64,000 nucleotides of DNA from contig CANLQH010000002.1 in the NCBI GenBank assembly GCA_947493285.1, positions 667,906 to 731,905 of the forward strand, in the 5' to 3' direction. Under the pieces are notes generated by a model. The model saw nothing but the letters and a program-made list of their open reading frames with translations, was not told where the DNA came from and did no database searches. Below, piece by piece: positions 50,295-59,904 of the stretch. Within the stretch, counting starts at the first letter, position 1. The number at the start of each line of letters is the position of its first letter. The translations under genes were made by a program, and so were the position numbers. The stretch comes from an uncultured Tenacibaculum sp. (GTDB lineage: Bacteria; Bacteroidota; Bacteroidia; Flavobacteriales; Flavobacteriaceae).

Positions 50295-53078
50295 TTAAAA
50301 TCTAAATGTTGTGCTTAAAAAATACGTGGTTCCTCTACCATTCCAGTATCTATTTCCAAATACAGGTGTGTCTAAAGCTCTATCATCTCTTAATTGCCTG
50401 TAGTTAGCATTTCTACCTTGTTCAAAACCTCCTGTTTTATATTTGGTATCAAAAAGGTTTGTAACACTTGCAAAAATACTTAGGTATTCTTTTTTACCTA
50501 CTTTCCACGACTTTCCACCAACAAGATTTACAGTAGTGTAATCGTTAAATCTTTCTTGTTGTAATAATTGCCTAGCTATAACAGGGTCATAATCGTTAAA
50601 AGGAGAACCTGCATCATCGGCAAAATTACTTGTTCTAGTTAGTGGGGAAATATCTAAATAAGTGTGGTCGAAATAGTTAATTGTTGCACCTACCCACCAA
50701 TAATCTGGGTCACGATACTCAAAACCAGCAGATAAAGCAGTTTGTGGTCCTGCAGCAATTCGGTAATTTTTTAAATTAGATTGTCCATAGTCTCTTCTAC
50801 CGTTTATAAATCCTGCAGCTTCAGATTCTCTGTTAGCTTCTGTTGTTAAATATAAGTTCGGATTATTATTAAAGGTATATTGAGCGATATTACCAGCAGC
50901 TTTTAGTTTAATTGTAGGTGTAACCTGTGCTTCTATACCAAATTCTCCTCCAAAGTGTCTTTTATCTATGCCTGTTAAAATTTCTTGCACAAAAGCAGTA
51001 TTATCTCCGCCTATTCCGTCTGCAAAAAAGAATGAAATTTCAGTAGCATCGGTAATTTGTGTGTAAAAACCTGTAAGTTTAGCTTGTACTATAGGGCTTC
51101 TTAAAATATAGCTAGCATCTGCTGTTAATATTTTTTCACTTGTTAAGTTATCAACTACGTTATTGTTTTCTCTTGAATTAGAAAAGGTGTTACGTAAGGT
51201 TGGAGCTTTAGAAAAATACCCTGCGTTTACATCAAATAAATGACGTCCTGATAGCTTATAAGTCAATCCTCCTTTAGTGCTAAAATTTGTAAATGTTTTT
51301 TCTTCTGATTTTCCTAAAGAGTTATTTGCAAATCCTCCATTTTGAAATAATCCTTCTCTTTGATGAGAGGTGTTTGATATATCAGCTGCTAAGAAAAAAT
51401 CTACTTTATTGTATTTAAATTGAGCTTGAGCAAAAGCGTTTAATACTTGTGATCTTAAAATAAAGTTATATCTAAATTTATCTCCTTCAGTGGCTACAAA
51501 ATCTGGGTTTAACAAATTGTTTTGTCTTTCATTATAGCTGTCAGCAAATGTATCTACGTCTAAATATCCATTACCACCTAATAGGTCAGAAATTTCAGCA
51601 AAGTTATTAGATCTTAACGATACAAATTGCAATTTACCATTTAAGGTTATATTGTCATTAATATCTGAAGATACAATGGTATTAGCAGAAAATTGTTTGT
51701 CATCATTTCTATCTTCATATAAAATATAAGTAGACCTTCCTTCGTTAAAAGTGTTACTATTTGTTCTGTATAAACTATCCCAATCTACTTGAGAGTTATT
51801 TAAAAATCTTGTTTCATCATAACCTTGTCTTACACCATAACTTGGTAATTTTTGATAATAAGTAGGATCTGGGTTAGTGCCTCCTAAGGTAACTATAAAA
51901 GGATTACCATCTCCGTCAGTTCCTCCTAATTTACTTCCGTTAAAATCTAAACGACTATTTCCTATCTCTCCAAATTGATAAGATACATTGGTTTGTAATG
52001 ATGTGTTATCATTAATATTCCAATAATGATTTAACATTAATATAGGTTCTTGGATTCTTCTAATACGAGAGTTTCTAATTTTCCCATTTTGGTACCCCCA
52101 ATACGAATTATATTTAATTCCTTTTAAGTTAAAAACCTCGTCGGTGTTTGCTGCTGAACGTCCTCTTTTATTAAAGGCAGTAATAGCAGTAAAATTAATG
52201 CTATGGTCTTTATTAATTTGCTTTTCAACCGAAGCGAAAAAAGACGTAGCATCATACGGAGTACCATCTACAAAGCCTTCATTCCCTTGTCTAGTACTAG
52301 CAGATACTGTATAAGCCCAACCGCTTTCTAACAACCCTGAAGCGTGGGTAGCCATAACTCTGTGCGCATAACTTCTGTTAGATGACGCGTATGATATACG
52401 ACCTCCTGCTCTATATTCAGAAGCTCTAGTGTTAATGTTAGTTGAACCTAAAACCCCACCAAAAGTAAAGTTTGAAGCTGTTAATCCGTTACTGAATTCT
52501 TGGTTACGAACAACATCATTTAGACCGCCCCAGTTACTCCATTGAGGACGACCGTTAAATAACTTGTTCATTTCAATACCATTAATAAGTACTTTACCAT
52601 TTTCAGAATCTAAACCACGAATTCTATAAAAAGAACCACTCCATTCAAAAGCAGCAGAACGTAAATATATATTTCTAGATGACTGTAATAAACCAGAAAT
52701 ATTGTCTGCAGCACTTGCATCATTATCTAACTCATCATCAGTAATAGTAATAATACTCAAGTCTTGGTCTTCAGAAATGTCTTCATACATTAAGATAGTT
52801 CCAAGATCTACTTCTTTTCCTGATAGTTGAACAGGGAAGTTTTGGGTTTCAAACCCATTTAAAGATACAACTACGACTTGTCTTCCATCAGCTAAATTAC
52901 TTATTGTAAAAGCTCCATTAGCATCAGTAATACTTTTGGTACCTTCTACACTTATAGAAACACCTTGTAGAGGTTTCTCAGAATCGCTGTTTATCACAAT
53001 TCCTTTTACAACGTTTTGCGCACTCAAAGCAAATATGCTTGAAAACATCAATAACATTGTTAATGTAAAATTTCTCAT
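50295..53078 (-). CDS. TonB-dependent outer-membrane receptor
   Basis: 927 residues with a signal peptide ending LSAQ. Residues 22-95 are a CarboxypepD_reg-like domain (VVKGIVINSDSEKPLQGVS), the N-terminal extension typical of Bacteroidota receptors. SIITITDDELDND near 108-120 may be a TonB box. The plug follows (RNIYLRSAAFEWSGSFYRIRG, VLINGIEMNKLFNG) and then a 22-strand-type barrel, ending in YFLSTTFRF. No SusD partner gene is present; instead two DUF5689 lipoproteins follow at 10 and 29 bases and a nuclease is divergent upstream, which argues for uptake of a nucleic-acid fragment or phosphate compound rather than glycan. Confidence 0.93.
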   Translation of the reverse strand: MRNFTLTMLLMFSSIFALSAQNVVKGIVINSDSEKPLQGVSISVEGTKSITDANGAFTISNLADGRQVVVVSLNGFETQNFPVQLSGKEVDLGTILMYEDISEDQDLSIITITDDELDNDASAADNISGLLQSSRNIYLRSAAFEWSGSFYRIRGLDSENGKVLINGIEMNKLFNGRPQWSNWGGLNDVVRNQEFSNGLTASNFTFGGVLGSTNINTRASEYRAGGRISYASSNRSYAHRVMATHASGLLESGWAYTVSASTRQGNEGFVDGTPYDATSFFASVEKQINKDHSINFTAITAFNKRGRSAANTDEVFNLKGIKYNSYWGYQNGKIRNSRIRRIQEPILMLNHYWNINDNTSLQTNVSYQFGEIGNSRLDFNGSKLGGTDGDGNPFIVTLGGTNPDPTYYQKLPSYGVRQGYDETRFLNNSQVDWDSLYRTNSNTFNEGRSTYILYEDRNDDKQFSANTIVSSDINDNITLNGKLQFVSLRSNNFAEISDLLGGNGYLDVDTFADSYNERQNNLLNPDFVATEGDKFRYNFILRSQVLNAFAQAQFKYNKVDFFLAADISNTSHQREGLFQNGGFANNSLGKSEEKTFTNFSTKGGLTYKLSGRHLFDVNAGYFSKAPTLRNTFSNSRENNNVVDNLTSEKILTADASYILRSPIVQAKLTGFYTQITDATEISFFFADGIGGDNTAFVQEILTGIDKRHFGGEFGIEAQVTPTIKLKAAGNIAQYTFNNNPNLYLTTEANRESEAAGFINGRRDYGQSNLKNYRIAAGPQTALSAGFEYRDPDYWWVGATINYFDHTYLDISPLTRTSNFADDAGSPFNDYDPVIARQLLQQERFNDYTTVNLVGGKSWKVGKKEYLSIFASVTNLFDTKYKTGGFEQGRNANYRQLRDDRALDTPVFGNRYWNGRGTTYFLSTTFRF

Positions 53079-53241
53079 AAATGATTGTTTATAAAATATT
53101 TAATTGATTAATCCTCATTCTCAGAATATCACTGAGAAAAGGGATGCAAAATTAACAAATTTTAAATTGATTTAATGTTAAATTAACATTATGAAATATC
53201 TTTATTTAACTCAAAAAAGTTTTTTGGCTTAGATTTTGTTT

Positions 53242-53249
53242 TATTTTTG
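53242..53249 (+). promoter_or_regulatory. Candidate -7 box for the nuclease gene
   Basis: TATTTTTG, 18 bases before the ATG at 53268. A TTTG at 53223-53226 is a possible -33 box, with 15 bases between, shorter than usual. Confidence 0.4.
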
Positions 53250-53267
53250 CCGCGTAAATTTTATTAA

Positions 53268-54311
53268 ATGAAAAAAGTAATATCAATTTTAGTAATAGTT
53301 TTTGTAGTGTTTTCATCATTTGCTCAACAAAAGCAATATAAAATAAGAACTGTTGGGTTTTACAACCTAGAAAATCTTTTTGACCCTATTAATGATCCTG
53401 AAAAAGAGGATGAGAAAAGCCCTATCATGGAAATGAAAAGTGGTAGAGAGAAAGTGTATAAAGATAAATTAGATAAACTATCTGATGTTATCCTTCAATT
53501 AGGTACAGATAAAGCTAAAAATAGTCCAGCTTTATTAGGAGTTGTAGAAGTAGAAAATAAAAAAGTATTAGAAGATTTAGTTGCTACGGATAAGTTAAAA
53601 AAGAAAAATTATGGAATTATCCATTTTGATTCCCCAGATAAAAGAGGGATAGATGTAGCCTTGTTGTATCAAAAAAGATATTTTAAACCTATCCATTTTG
53701 AAGCTTTCAACCCTAATATATATAGTAATAATAGAAAGGTTTATACACGTGATATTTTATGGGTTTCGGGATACTTAGATGACGAATTGGTACATGTAAT
53801 AGTTAATCACTGGCCATCTCGAAGAGGAGGTGAAGCTAAGAGTAGACCATTACGTGAAAAAGCAGCTTATAAGGTTACTCAGATTATCGAGAAGATCAAA
53901 GAAGATGATCCAAATGCTAAAGTAATTGTTATGGGTGATTTTAATGATGATCCTATCAACTCTAGTTTTAAAACTGTTTTAAAAGCTAAAGCAAAAAAGA
54001 AAAATGTAAAAGAAGGAGATATTTATAATCCTTATGAAAACATGTTTCGTCGTGGATTTAATACTTTAGGATATAGAGATAATATCAATTTATTTGATCA
54101 AATTTTGATTACTTCTCCATTGTTAGATAAAGGTGAAAAAGATTTCTCTTCTTTTAAAATGTTTAAATCAGGAATCTTTAACAAACGTTTCTTAACTCAA
54201 AAGAAAGGGCGTTATAAAGGGTATCCTTTTAGAAGTTTCTCTTGGGGTAAATATACTGGAGGGTACAGTGATCACTATCCAGTTTACATTTACTTGATTA
54301 AAGAGAAATAA
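53268..54311 (+). CDS. Secreted endonuclease/exonuclease/phosphatase family protein
   Basis: 347 residues with a signal peptide ending SFAQ. The DNase I-like fold is shown by FYNLENLFDP (metal-binding Glu), VNHWPSRRGG (catalytic His), VMGDFNDDP (Asp and Asn) and the final YSDHYPVYIYL (catalytic Asp-His). The DFNDDP and SDHYP pair is typical of bacterial extracellular nucleases and phosphodiesterases. No lipobox is seen so it should be free in the periplasm or secreted. It is divergent from the TonB receptor operon across 189 bases and ends in a very long terminator. Confidence 0.9.
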   Translation: MKKVISILVIVFVVFSSFAQQKQYKIRTVGFYNLENLFDPINDPEKEDEKSPIMEMKSGREKVYKDKLDKLSDVILQLGTDKAKNSPALLGVVEVENKKVLEDLVATDKLKKKNYGIIHFDSPDKRGIDVALLYQKRYFKPIHFEAFNPNIYSNNRKVYTRDILWVSGYLDDELVHVIVNHWPSRRGGEAKSRPLREKAAYKVTQIIEKIKEDDPNAKVIVMGDFNDDPINSSFKTVLKAKAKKKNVKEGDIYNPYENMFRRGFNTLGYRDNINLFDQILITSPLLDKGEKDFSSFKMFKSGIFNKRFLTQKKGRYKGYPFRSFSWGKYTGGYSDHYPVYIYLIKEK

Positions 54312-54352
54312 AATTAAAAGAGCTTGCAAATTTTTGCAAGCTCTTTTAATTT
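54311..54352. terminator. Long bidirectional terminator
   Basis: Two 19-base arms (54311-54329 and 54334-54352, core AGAGCTTGCAA) around a four-base loop, with T/A tails on both strands. It includes the last bases of both flanking convergent genes. Confidence 0.85.
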
Positions 54353-54690
54353 TTACACAAACTGTCTAAATAATTATTCAATCTTATTTGGAATAGAGTC
54401 CCTTTTATTAAATCATCTATTTGACCTAATTCTATTTTAGAAACAGCCATACTTACTTTACTTGATGGGGTTTGTAATAAGATAGATTTACAGTCATTCC
54501 CCTTAGTACAAGTGGCGCAGTTTTTTTGTTTTTTAGAATCAGAAATTTTTTCTAAAAACTCTTCTATTTCACTTTCTTTTAAATGAAAACCTGTATCTCT
54601 AAAAATAATTTGAGTCAGATTAGAATTTGAATTTTTCCATTCAAATGAAATTCCAATACCATTAGAATATATTTTTTTTATGCCTTCCAT
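54346..54690 (-). CDS. Hypothetical cytosolic protein with a CxxCxxxxxC motif
   Basis: 114 residues without signal peptide. Residues 5-30 look beta-rich (NGIGISFEWKN), then a helix (KESEIEEFLEKISDSKKQ) runs into NCATCTKGNDCKS, whose three Cys could bind a metal or an Fe-S cluster with a fourth ligand, and a second beta segment follows. No family is recognised. It is convergent with the nuclease and lies 54 bases downstream of recJ on the same strand, so it may belong to the OsmC-recJ transcript. Confidence 0.78.
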   Translation of the reverse strand: MEGIKKIYSNGIGISFEWKNSNSNLTQIIFRDTGFHLKESEIEEFLEKISDSKKQKNCATCTKGNDCKSILLQTPSSKVSMAVSKIELGQIDDLIKGTLFQIRLNNYLDSLCKN

Positions 54691-54744
54691 AATGTTTTTG
54701 ATATGAAGACAAATATATAAATTATTTAGATTTATTCTAAATAG

Positions 54745-56430
54745 TTATTTTAGATCTTTTAAAGAAAGCTGAATTGAAGTGTGATTATTCCAAGTATTTT
54801 CTTCTAAAGTATAAGTAATATCAAAATCATTTTGAATGGAGGATAACTTATTTCCTAATCCAAAGCCAATAGCTCCATAGGTTTTTCGGTCTGAGCCATA
54901 GATGATGTTTAGTTTTAAATGACTTTTATCAGCGCCAACTTGTTTTCCGTAACCATTATCTCTTACAGAAGTTGTAGAGAAAACAGGTTTCATATTTTGA
55001 GGACCAAAAGGCGCCATCTGTTGTATGATTCTGTAAAACTTAGGGGTAATCCCTGATAAATCTATTTCTGCGTCAATAGTGATTTCAGGAATCAATAACT
55101 GTTTATCTATAGTGGATGCAACTACCTCTTCAAATTTGTCTTTAAAATTACCGTATTGTTCTGGAAGTAAGGTTAAACCCGCAGCGTATTTATGTCCACC
55201 AAATTGCTCGATAAATTTGGAGCACTGTTCTAAAGCATTGTACACATCAAAGCCTTTTACAGATCTAGCAGACGCTGCTAATTTATCACCACTTTTGGTA
55301 AATACTAATGTTGGTCTGTAGTAAGTTTCTATTAAGCGAGAAGCAACAATTCCGATAACTCCTTTGTGCCAGTTCTCATCAAAAACTACAGAGGTGAATT
55401 TTTCAGTTTCTTCGTTATTTTCAATTTGAAATAATGCTTCTTGTGTTATTTTTTTATCTAATTCTTTCCTGTCAGAATTAAATTTTTCGATAGAGGAGGC
55501 AAATTCAACTGCAGAGTCAAAATCCATTTCTGTTAATAACTCAACTGCATGATTTCCATGCTTCATTCTACCAGCAGCATTTATTCTTGGAGCAATGATA
55601 AACACAACATCAGTAATAGTTAGTACTTTTTTTTGTAGCTGATGAATAATAGCTTTAATTCCGTTTCTTGGTAGCGAATTGATAACTTGTAATCCAAAAT
55701 AAGCTAAAGTTCTATTTTCTCCAGTCATTGGAACGATATCTGCTGCAATTGCAGTTGCCACTAAATCTAAATACTCGGTTAAATCATCTATAGTTTGATT
55801 TCTTTTTGAAGCTAAAGCTTGAATCAATTTAAATCCAACTCCGCAACCGCATAATTCATCGTATGGATAGTTGCAATCAATTTGTTTTGGATTTAAAACT
55901 GCAACAGCTTTTGGAATTTCAGCTCCAGGTTTGTGATGGTCGCAGATAATAAAGTCAATGTTTTTTTCTGATGCATAGGTTACTTTATCAATTGCTTTTA
56001 TACCGCAATCTAATGCGATAATTAAAGAAAAATCATTATCATCTGCGTAATCAATTCCCATATAAGAAACCCCGTAACCCTCTTCGTATCTATCAGGTAT
56101 ATAGGTTGAAATATTTGGATGGATTGTTTTTAAGTAAGACGACATTAAAGAAACAGCTGTTGTCCCATCAACATCATAATCACCAAAAACTAAGATGTTT
56201 TCGTTGTTGGAAATTGCTTCTTCTATTCGTCTTACAGCAATATCCATATCCTTCATTAAAAATGGATCGTGTAAATCTTCTAAAGATGGACGAAAAAACT
56301 GTTTTGCTTTATCAAACGTATCAATATTACGTTGCACTAAAATTCTAGCCAAAGTTTTATCGATCGATAAATCTTTAGCTAATTGAGTTACTTTTTCTTT
56401 ATTGGGTTCTGGTTTTAATTTCCAGCGCAT
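54745..56430 (-). CDS. recJ: Single-stranded-DNA-specific exonuclease RecJ
   Basis: 561 residues, the usual length. The DHH-family motifs are VFGDYDVDGTTAVSLM, ALDCGIKA, ICDHHKPG and the later DHHA1 domain with INAAGRMKHG and SARSVKGFDVY, FGGHKYAAGLTL. A C-terminal OB domain (about 455-561) follows. RecJ degrades single-stranded DNA 5' to 3' in recombination and mismatch repair. It starts 14 bases after the OsmC-like gene. Confidence 0.95.
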   Translation of the reverse strand: MRWKLKPEPNKEKVTQLAKDLSIDKTLARILVQRNIDTFDKAKQFFRPSLEDLHDPFLMKDMDIAVRRIEEAISNNENILVFGDYDVDGTTAVSLMSSYLKTIHPNISTYIPDRYEEGYGVSYMGIDYADDNDFSLIIALDCGIKAIDKVTYASEKNIDFIICDHHKPGAEIPKAVAVLNPKQIDCNYPYDELCGCGVGFKLIQALASKRNQTIDDLTEYLDLVATAIAADIVPMTGENRTLAYFGLQVINSLPRNGIKAIIHQLQKKVLTITDVVFIIAPRINAAGRMKHGNHAVELLTEMDFDSAVEFASSIEKFNSDRKELDKKITQEALFQIENNEETEKFTSVVFDENWHKGVIGIVASRLIETYYRPTLVFTKSGDKLAASARSVKGFDVYNALEQCSKFIEQFGGHKYAAGLTLLPEQYGNFKDKFEEVVASTIDKQLLIPEITIDAEIDLSGITPKFYRIIQQMAPFGPQNMKPVFSTTSVRDNGYGKQVGADKSHLKLNIIYGSDRKTYGAIGFGLGNKLSSIQNDFDITYTLEENTWNNHTSIQLSLKDLK

Positions 56431-56444
56431 AGTAATTAAACTCT

Positions 56445-56870
56445 TTATTTATTATGAAAATAAATTGCAGTTTTTACATCAGCAAATTTTCTAAACATTT
56501 CCATTACTCCACAGTATTTTTCGATTGATAAATCAACAGCTTTTTTAATTTTATCTTCATTTAAATTTGTTCCATAGAAATGATAATCTAAAGTTACAGT
56601 ATGATAGTATTTAGGATGTTCTTCGGTTAATTCCCCAGATGCTTCCATTTTAAAATCATCAATATTAATTCTCATCTTTTTAAATAGAGAAACTACATCT
56701 AATCCTGAGCAGCCAGCAAGCGCAGATAACATCATTGCTTTTGGCCCTAAGCCAGAATTGTTTCCTCCGTTTTCTTCAGAAGTATCAATTAGTACTTTAT
56801 GCCCGCTAGGATTGTCAGTTTCAAATTGCATATTTTCTTTCCAAACTGTGGTAACTGTATGTGATGCCAT
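56445..56870 (-). CDS. OsmC/Ohr family protein
   Basis: 141 residues from the ATG at 56870; a frame open to 56936 adds 22 residues without similarity. The fold shows GLGPKAMMLSALAGCSGLDVVSLF (first Cys 52 of the family, expected as the peroxidatic Cys) and IEKYCGVMEMF (second Cys). This two-Cys layout matches OsmC/YhfA-type proteins that reduce organic hydroperoxides or bind thiols. It is upstream of recJ in one transcript and divergent from an AhpD-like gene, so the pair may serve oxidative stress. Confidence 0.85.
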   Translation of the reverse strand: MASHTVTTVWKENMQFETDNPSGHKVLIDTSEENGGNNSGLGPKAMMLSALAGCSGLDVVSLFKKMRINIDDFKMEASGELTEEHPKYYHTVTLDYHFYGTNLNEDKIKKAVDLSIEKYCGVMEMFRKFADVKTAIYFHNK

Positions 56871-56979
56871 ATTTTTTTTGTTTCTTGCGTAAGTTGTTTT
56901 GAGTTTGTCGACAAAATTTATCGAACACTTACACAAACTTACTATAAAAAGCGATTAATAAAAACTAAAATATAAAACT

Positions 56980-57570
56980 ATGCCATTAGTAACACCACTA
57001 TCTGCAGATCATGATTTAGAAACAAAAGAATTAGCAGAATTTTTTAATGAAACATTAGGGTTTTGTCCTAATTCGGTATTAACAATGCAACGTCGTCCAG
57101 CCATTTCAAAAGCGTTTATTAATTTGAATAAAGCAGTGATGGCTAATGAGGGAAGAGTAACTTCTGCTTTAAAAAGAATGATTGCCTGGGTATCAAGTAA
57201 CGCTACAGGTTGTAGATATTGTCAAGCACACGCGATTCGTGCTGCTGAGCGTTATGGAGCAGAACAAGAACAATTAGATAATATTTGGGAATATAAAGCG
57301 CATCCTGCTTTTTCTGATGCTGAACGTGCAGCGTTAGATTTTTCGTTAGCTGCTTCTATGGTGCCAAATATGGTTGATGAAAAAATTAAAACAGAGTTAT
57401 ATAAACATTGGAACGAAGGTGAAATTGTTGAAATGTTAGGTGTAATTTCTCTTTTTGGATACTTAAACCGTTGGAACGATTCTATGGGGACTTCGATAGA
57501 AGATGGTGCAATAGAAAGTGGAAATCAATATTTAGGAAAACACGGTTGGGAAAAAGGAAAACATATTTAA
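56980..57570 (+). CDS. Carboxymuconolactone decarboxylase/AhpD-like protein
   Basis: 196 residues, all-helical. The redox centre CRYCQAHAIRAAERYG has the CxxC-x2-H pattern of AhpD and peroxidase-related enzymes, following MIAWVSSNATG. In AhpD the two Cys reduce a peroxiredoxin or lipoamide-linked partner. Divergent from the OsmC gene across 109 bases, which fits joint peroxide control. No start ambiguity; terminator at 57591. Confidence 0.88.
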   Translation: MPLVTPLSADHDLETKELAEFFNETLGFCPNSVLTMQRRPAISKAFINLNKAVMANEGRVTSALKRMIAWVSSNATGCRYCQAHAIRAAERYGAEQEQLDNIWEYKAHPAFSDAERAALDFSLAASMVPNMVDEKIKTELYKHWNEGEIVEMLGVISLFGYLNRWNDSMGTSIEDGAIESGNQYLGKHGWEKGKHI

Positions 57571-57590
57571 TGAAAAATAGAAACAAAGAA

Positions 57591-57617
57591 AAAGGAGATG
57601 AATTATTCATCTCCTTT
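57591..57617. terminator. Hairpin terminator
   Basis: AAAGGAGATGAA / TTCATCTCCTTT with loop TTA and a TTTT run, between convergent AhpD-like and mscL genes. Confidence 0.8.
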
Positions 57618-57642
57618 TTTTATAATCGATTAGATTAATTAG

Positions 57643-58053
57643 TTATTGTTTTTTTAACAAATCTCTAATTTCAGCTAATAAATCTTCTTGACTTGGTCCT
57701 TTTGGTGCTTCAGGAGCAGGTTCTTCTTTTTTCTTCATCTTGTTAACAGCTTTTACTACCATAAACATTACGAAAGCAACGATAATAAAATCGATAACGT
57801 TAGTTAAAAATTCACCGTAAAGCATTGCTACTTCACCAGTAATTTTCCCAGCTTCATCAGCAACACCTTCTTTAAGTACGTATTTTAAATCTTTAAAGTC
57901 GGCATTAAATATAAGTCCGATTAAAGGAGAAACGATTCCTCCAGTAAATGAAGCAACTACTTTGTTAAAAGCAGCACCCATTACAAAACCTACTGCAATG
58001 TCGACTAAATTGCCTTTCATTGCAAAGTCTTTAAACTCTTTGAGCATTCCCAT
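57643..58053 (-). CDS. mscL: Large-conductance mechanosensitive channel
   Basis: 136 residues. MLKEFKDFAMKGNLVDIAVGFVMGAAFNKVV is the N-terminal amphipathic helix and first pore helix; read in pieces, the GNLVDIAVG segment is the signature. Helix 2 is at about 78-100 and the charged C-terminal bundle ends in DLLAEIRDLLKKQ. It opens under membrane tension to release solutes. The gene is alone, read towards the terminator at 57591; a potassium channel gene elsewhere in this window (5993) is unrelated in sequence. Confidence 0.95.
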   Translation of the reverse strand: MGMLKEFKDFAMKGNLVDIAVGFVMGAAFNKVVASFTGGIVSPLIGLIFNADFKDLKYVLKEGVADEAGKITGEVAMLYGEFLTNVIDFIIVAFVMFMVVKAVNKMKKKEEPAPEAPKGPSQEDLLAEIRDLLKKQ

Positions 58054-58098
58054 GTATTTGATTTTTAATAGTTAATTGAGTTGAAAAATATAAAAAAA

Positions 58099-59199
58099 TT
58101 AATTCTTAACCAATCTTTTTACGCGTTGCGATATAGCGGTAAGTATTTCATACGGAATCGTCTCGCATTTATGCGCCATAAATTCTATATGTTGTTGGTG
58201 ATTAAAAATAATTACGTCATCACCTTCTTTACAATCTATTTTTGTAACATCTACCATAATCATATCCATACAAACATTACCAATAATTGGAGCAGGTTGA
58301 TTATTGATGATAACAAACCCTTCTTCATTTCCAAGTTTTCTAGATATTCCGTCAGCATGCCCTATAGGTATGGTAGCACTACGAGTTTCTTTGTTCGCTG
58401 TGAAAGCTCTGTTGTAGCCTACTGTTTCACCTGGTTGAACAATATTTATTTGAGAGATGATGGATTTTAGTGTATGAGTATTTTTTAATTGAGATGTCTC
58501 TTGTTCGTTATTTCCGAAACCATACAAACCAATTCCTAAACGAACCATATCAAATTGCGCTTGTGGATAATTTACAATTCCTGAAGTATTTAAAATATGA
58601 ATCATTGGCTCATATCCTAAATGTTCATAGATCTGTTTTACGATATAGGCAAAATTGTTAATTTGTCCTACAGTGAATTCTTGTTCATCAGCATCTTCGC
58701 TAGCAGCTAAATGAGAAAAAACTGAGGCTACTTTTATATTGTTAGATTGCTTTAATTGTGTAAGAAGTGCAGGTACATCAGTATGCCAAAAGCCTAACCT
58801 GTTTAAACCAGTGTTAAATTTTATGTGAACGGGATAGTTCATTAAAGGAGCTTCATCAGCTAATTGTAAAAAAGCATCCAATATTTTAAAATTATATAAA
58901 TTAGGTTCTAAACGATACTTTACAATTTCTTTTAAATTTTGAATTTGTGGATGTAAAACTAGTATAGGTGTTTTAATCCCAACTTCACGTAAAACGATTC
59001 CTTCGTTAGCATAGGCTACAGCAAAATAATCAACTTTATCTTGAAGTAATTTTGCAATTTCAACAGATTCACTTCCGTATCCAAAAGCTTTAACGACGGC
59101 TAAAATTTTAGTTTTAGGGTCTAACTTTTGTTTAAAATAATTAAGATTATGCTGTAAAGCATCTGCGCTAATTTCTAAAACAGTTACGTGGTTATTCAT
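58099..59199 (-). CDS. alr: Alanine racemase
   Basis: 366 residues, normal length. The PLP Lys is K37 in [13 protein letters not shown], a variant of the usual [37 protein letters not shown] includes the second-site Tyr and the HADG PLP-phosphate loop. It makes D-alanine for peptidoglycan. Its start overlaps the thymidine kinase stop by eight bases, so both are on one transcript. Confidence 0.93.
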   Translation of the reverse strand: MNNHVTVLEISADALQHNLNYFKQKLDPKTKILAVVKAFGYGSESVEIAKLLQDKVDYFAVAYANEGIVLREVGIKTPILVLHPQIQNLKEIVKYRLEPNLYNFKILDAFLQLADEAPLMNYPVHIKFNTGLNRLGFWHTDVPALLTQLKQSNNIKVASVFSHLAASEDADEQEFTVGQINNFAYIVKQIYEHLGYEPMIHILNTSGIVNYPQAQFDMVRLGIGLYGFGNNEQETSQLKNTHTLKSIISQINIVQPGETVGYNRAFTANKETRSATIPIGHADGISRKLGNEEGFVIINNQPAPIIGNVCMDMIMVDVTKIDCKEGDDVIIFNHQQHIEFMAHKCETIPYEILTAISQRVKRLVKN

Positions 59200-59803
59200 C
59201 AGATAAAGATTCTTTCTTGTTGTTTTGCTCTTGCATAGCTTTATAGTAAGCAGCTCTACTTAAAGGTTCGTATTCTTGAGTTTCACCTAATAAAACTAAG
59301 TCGTCACTTTGAGCTTTTCTGTAGCTATAATGAGCTAAGTTACCTGTATGAGTACAAACAGCATGTACTTTAGTTACATACTCTGCAGTAGCCATTAAAG
59401 CAGGCATTGGACCGAAAGGTTTTCCTTTAAAATCCATATCTAAACCAGCAACAATAACACGAATACCTCTATTGGCTAAATCGTTACAAACTGCTACGAT
59501 TTCATCGTCAAAAAACTGAGCTTCATCAATTCCAACAACATCAACGTCATTGGCTAATAAACGAATATTAGACGATGCTGGTACTGGTGTAGAACGAATT
59601 CTACTATCATTGTGAGATACTACTTCTTCATCGTCGTAACGAGTATCTACTGAAGGTTTAAAAATTTCAACGCGTTGTTTTGCAAACTGCGCACGTTTTA
59701 GTCTACGAATTAATTCTTCGGTTTTACCCGAAAACATTGAGCCGCAAATTACCTCAATCCAACCAAATTGTTCTGTATGATTTACTGTATTTTCAAGAAA
59801 CAT
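59192..59803 (-). CDS. tdk: Thymidine kinase
   Basis: 203 residues of the type II fold. The P-loop is [15 protein letters not shown], the DEAQFFDDE segment carries the catalytic Glu and Walker B Asp, and [15 protein letters not shown] is a relaxed form of the zinc-binding loop. It phosphorylates thymidine in the salvage pathway. Overlaps alr by eight bases; this pairing is common in Bacteroidota. Confidence 0.93.
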   Translation of the reverse strand: MFLENTVNHTEQFGWIEVICGSMFSGKTEELIRRLKRAQFAKQRVEIFKPSVDTRYDDEEVVSHNDSRIRSTPVPASSNIRLLANDVDVVGIDEAQFFDDEIVAVCNDLANRGIRVIVAGLDMDFKGKPFGPMPALMATAEYVTKVHAVCTHTGNLAHYSYRKAQSDDLVLLGETQEYEPLSRAAYYKAMQEQNNKKESLSDE

Positions 59804-59904
59804 TTTGTAATTTTAAGCTCTAATTATTGATTTTTGTGTTACTTTCGAACAAGGAACAAATTTATTAAAATTTAGCAGCAAAAATTAAAATCAAACAACA
59901 ACTT

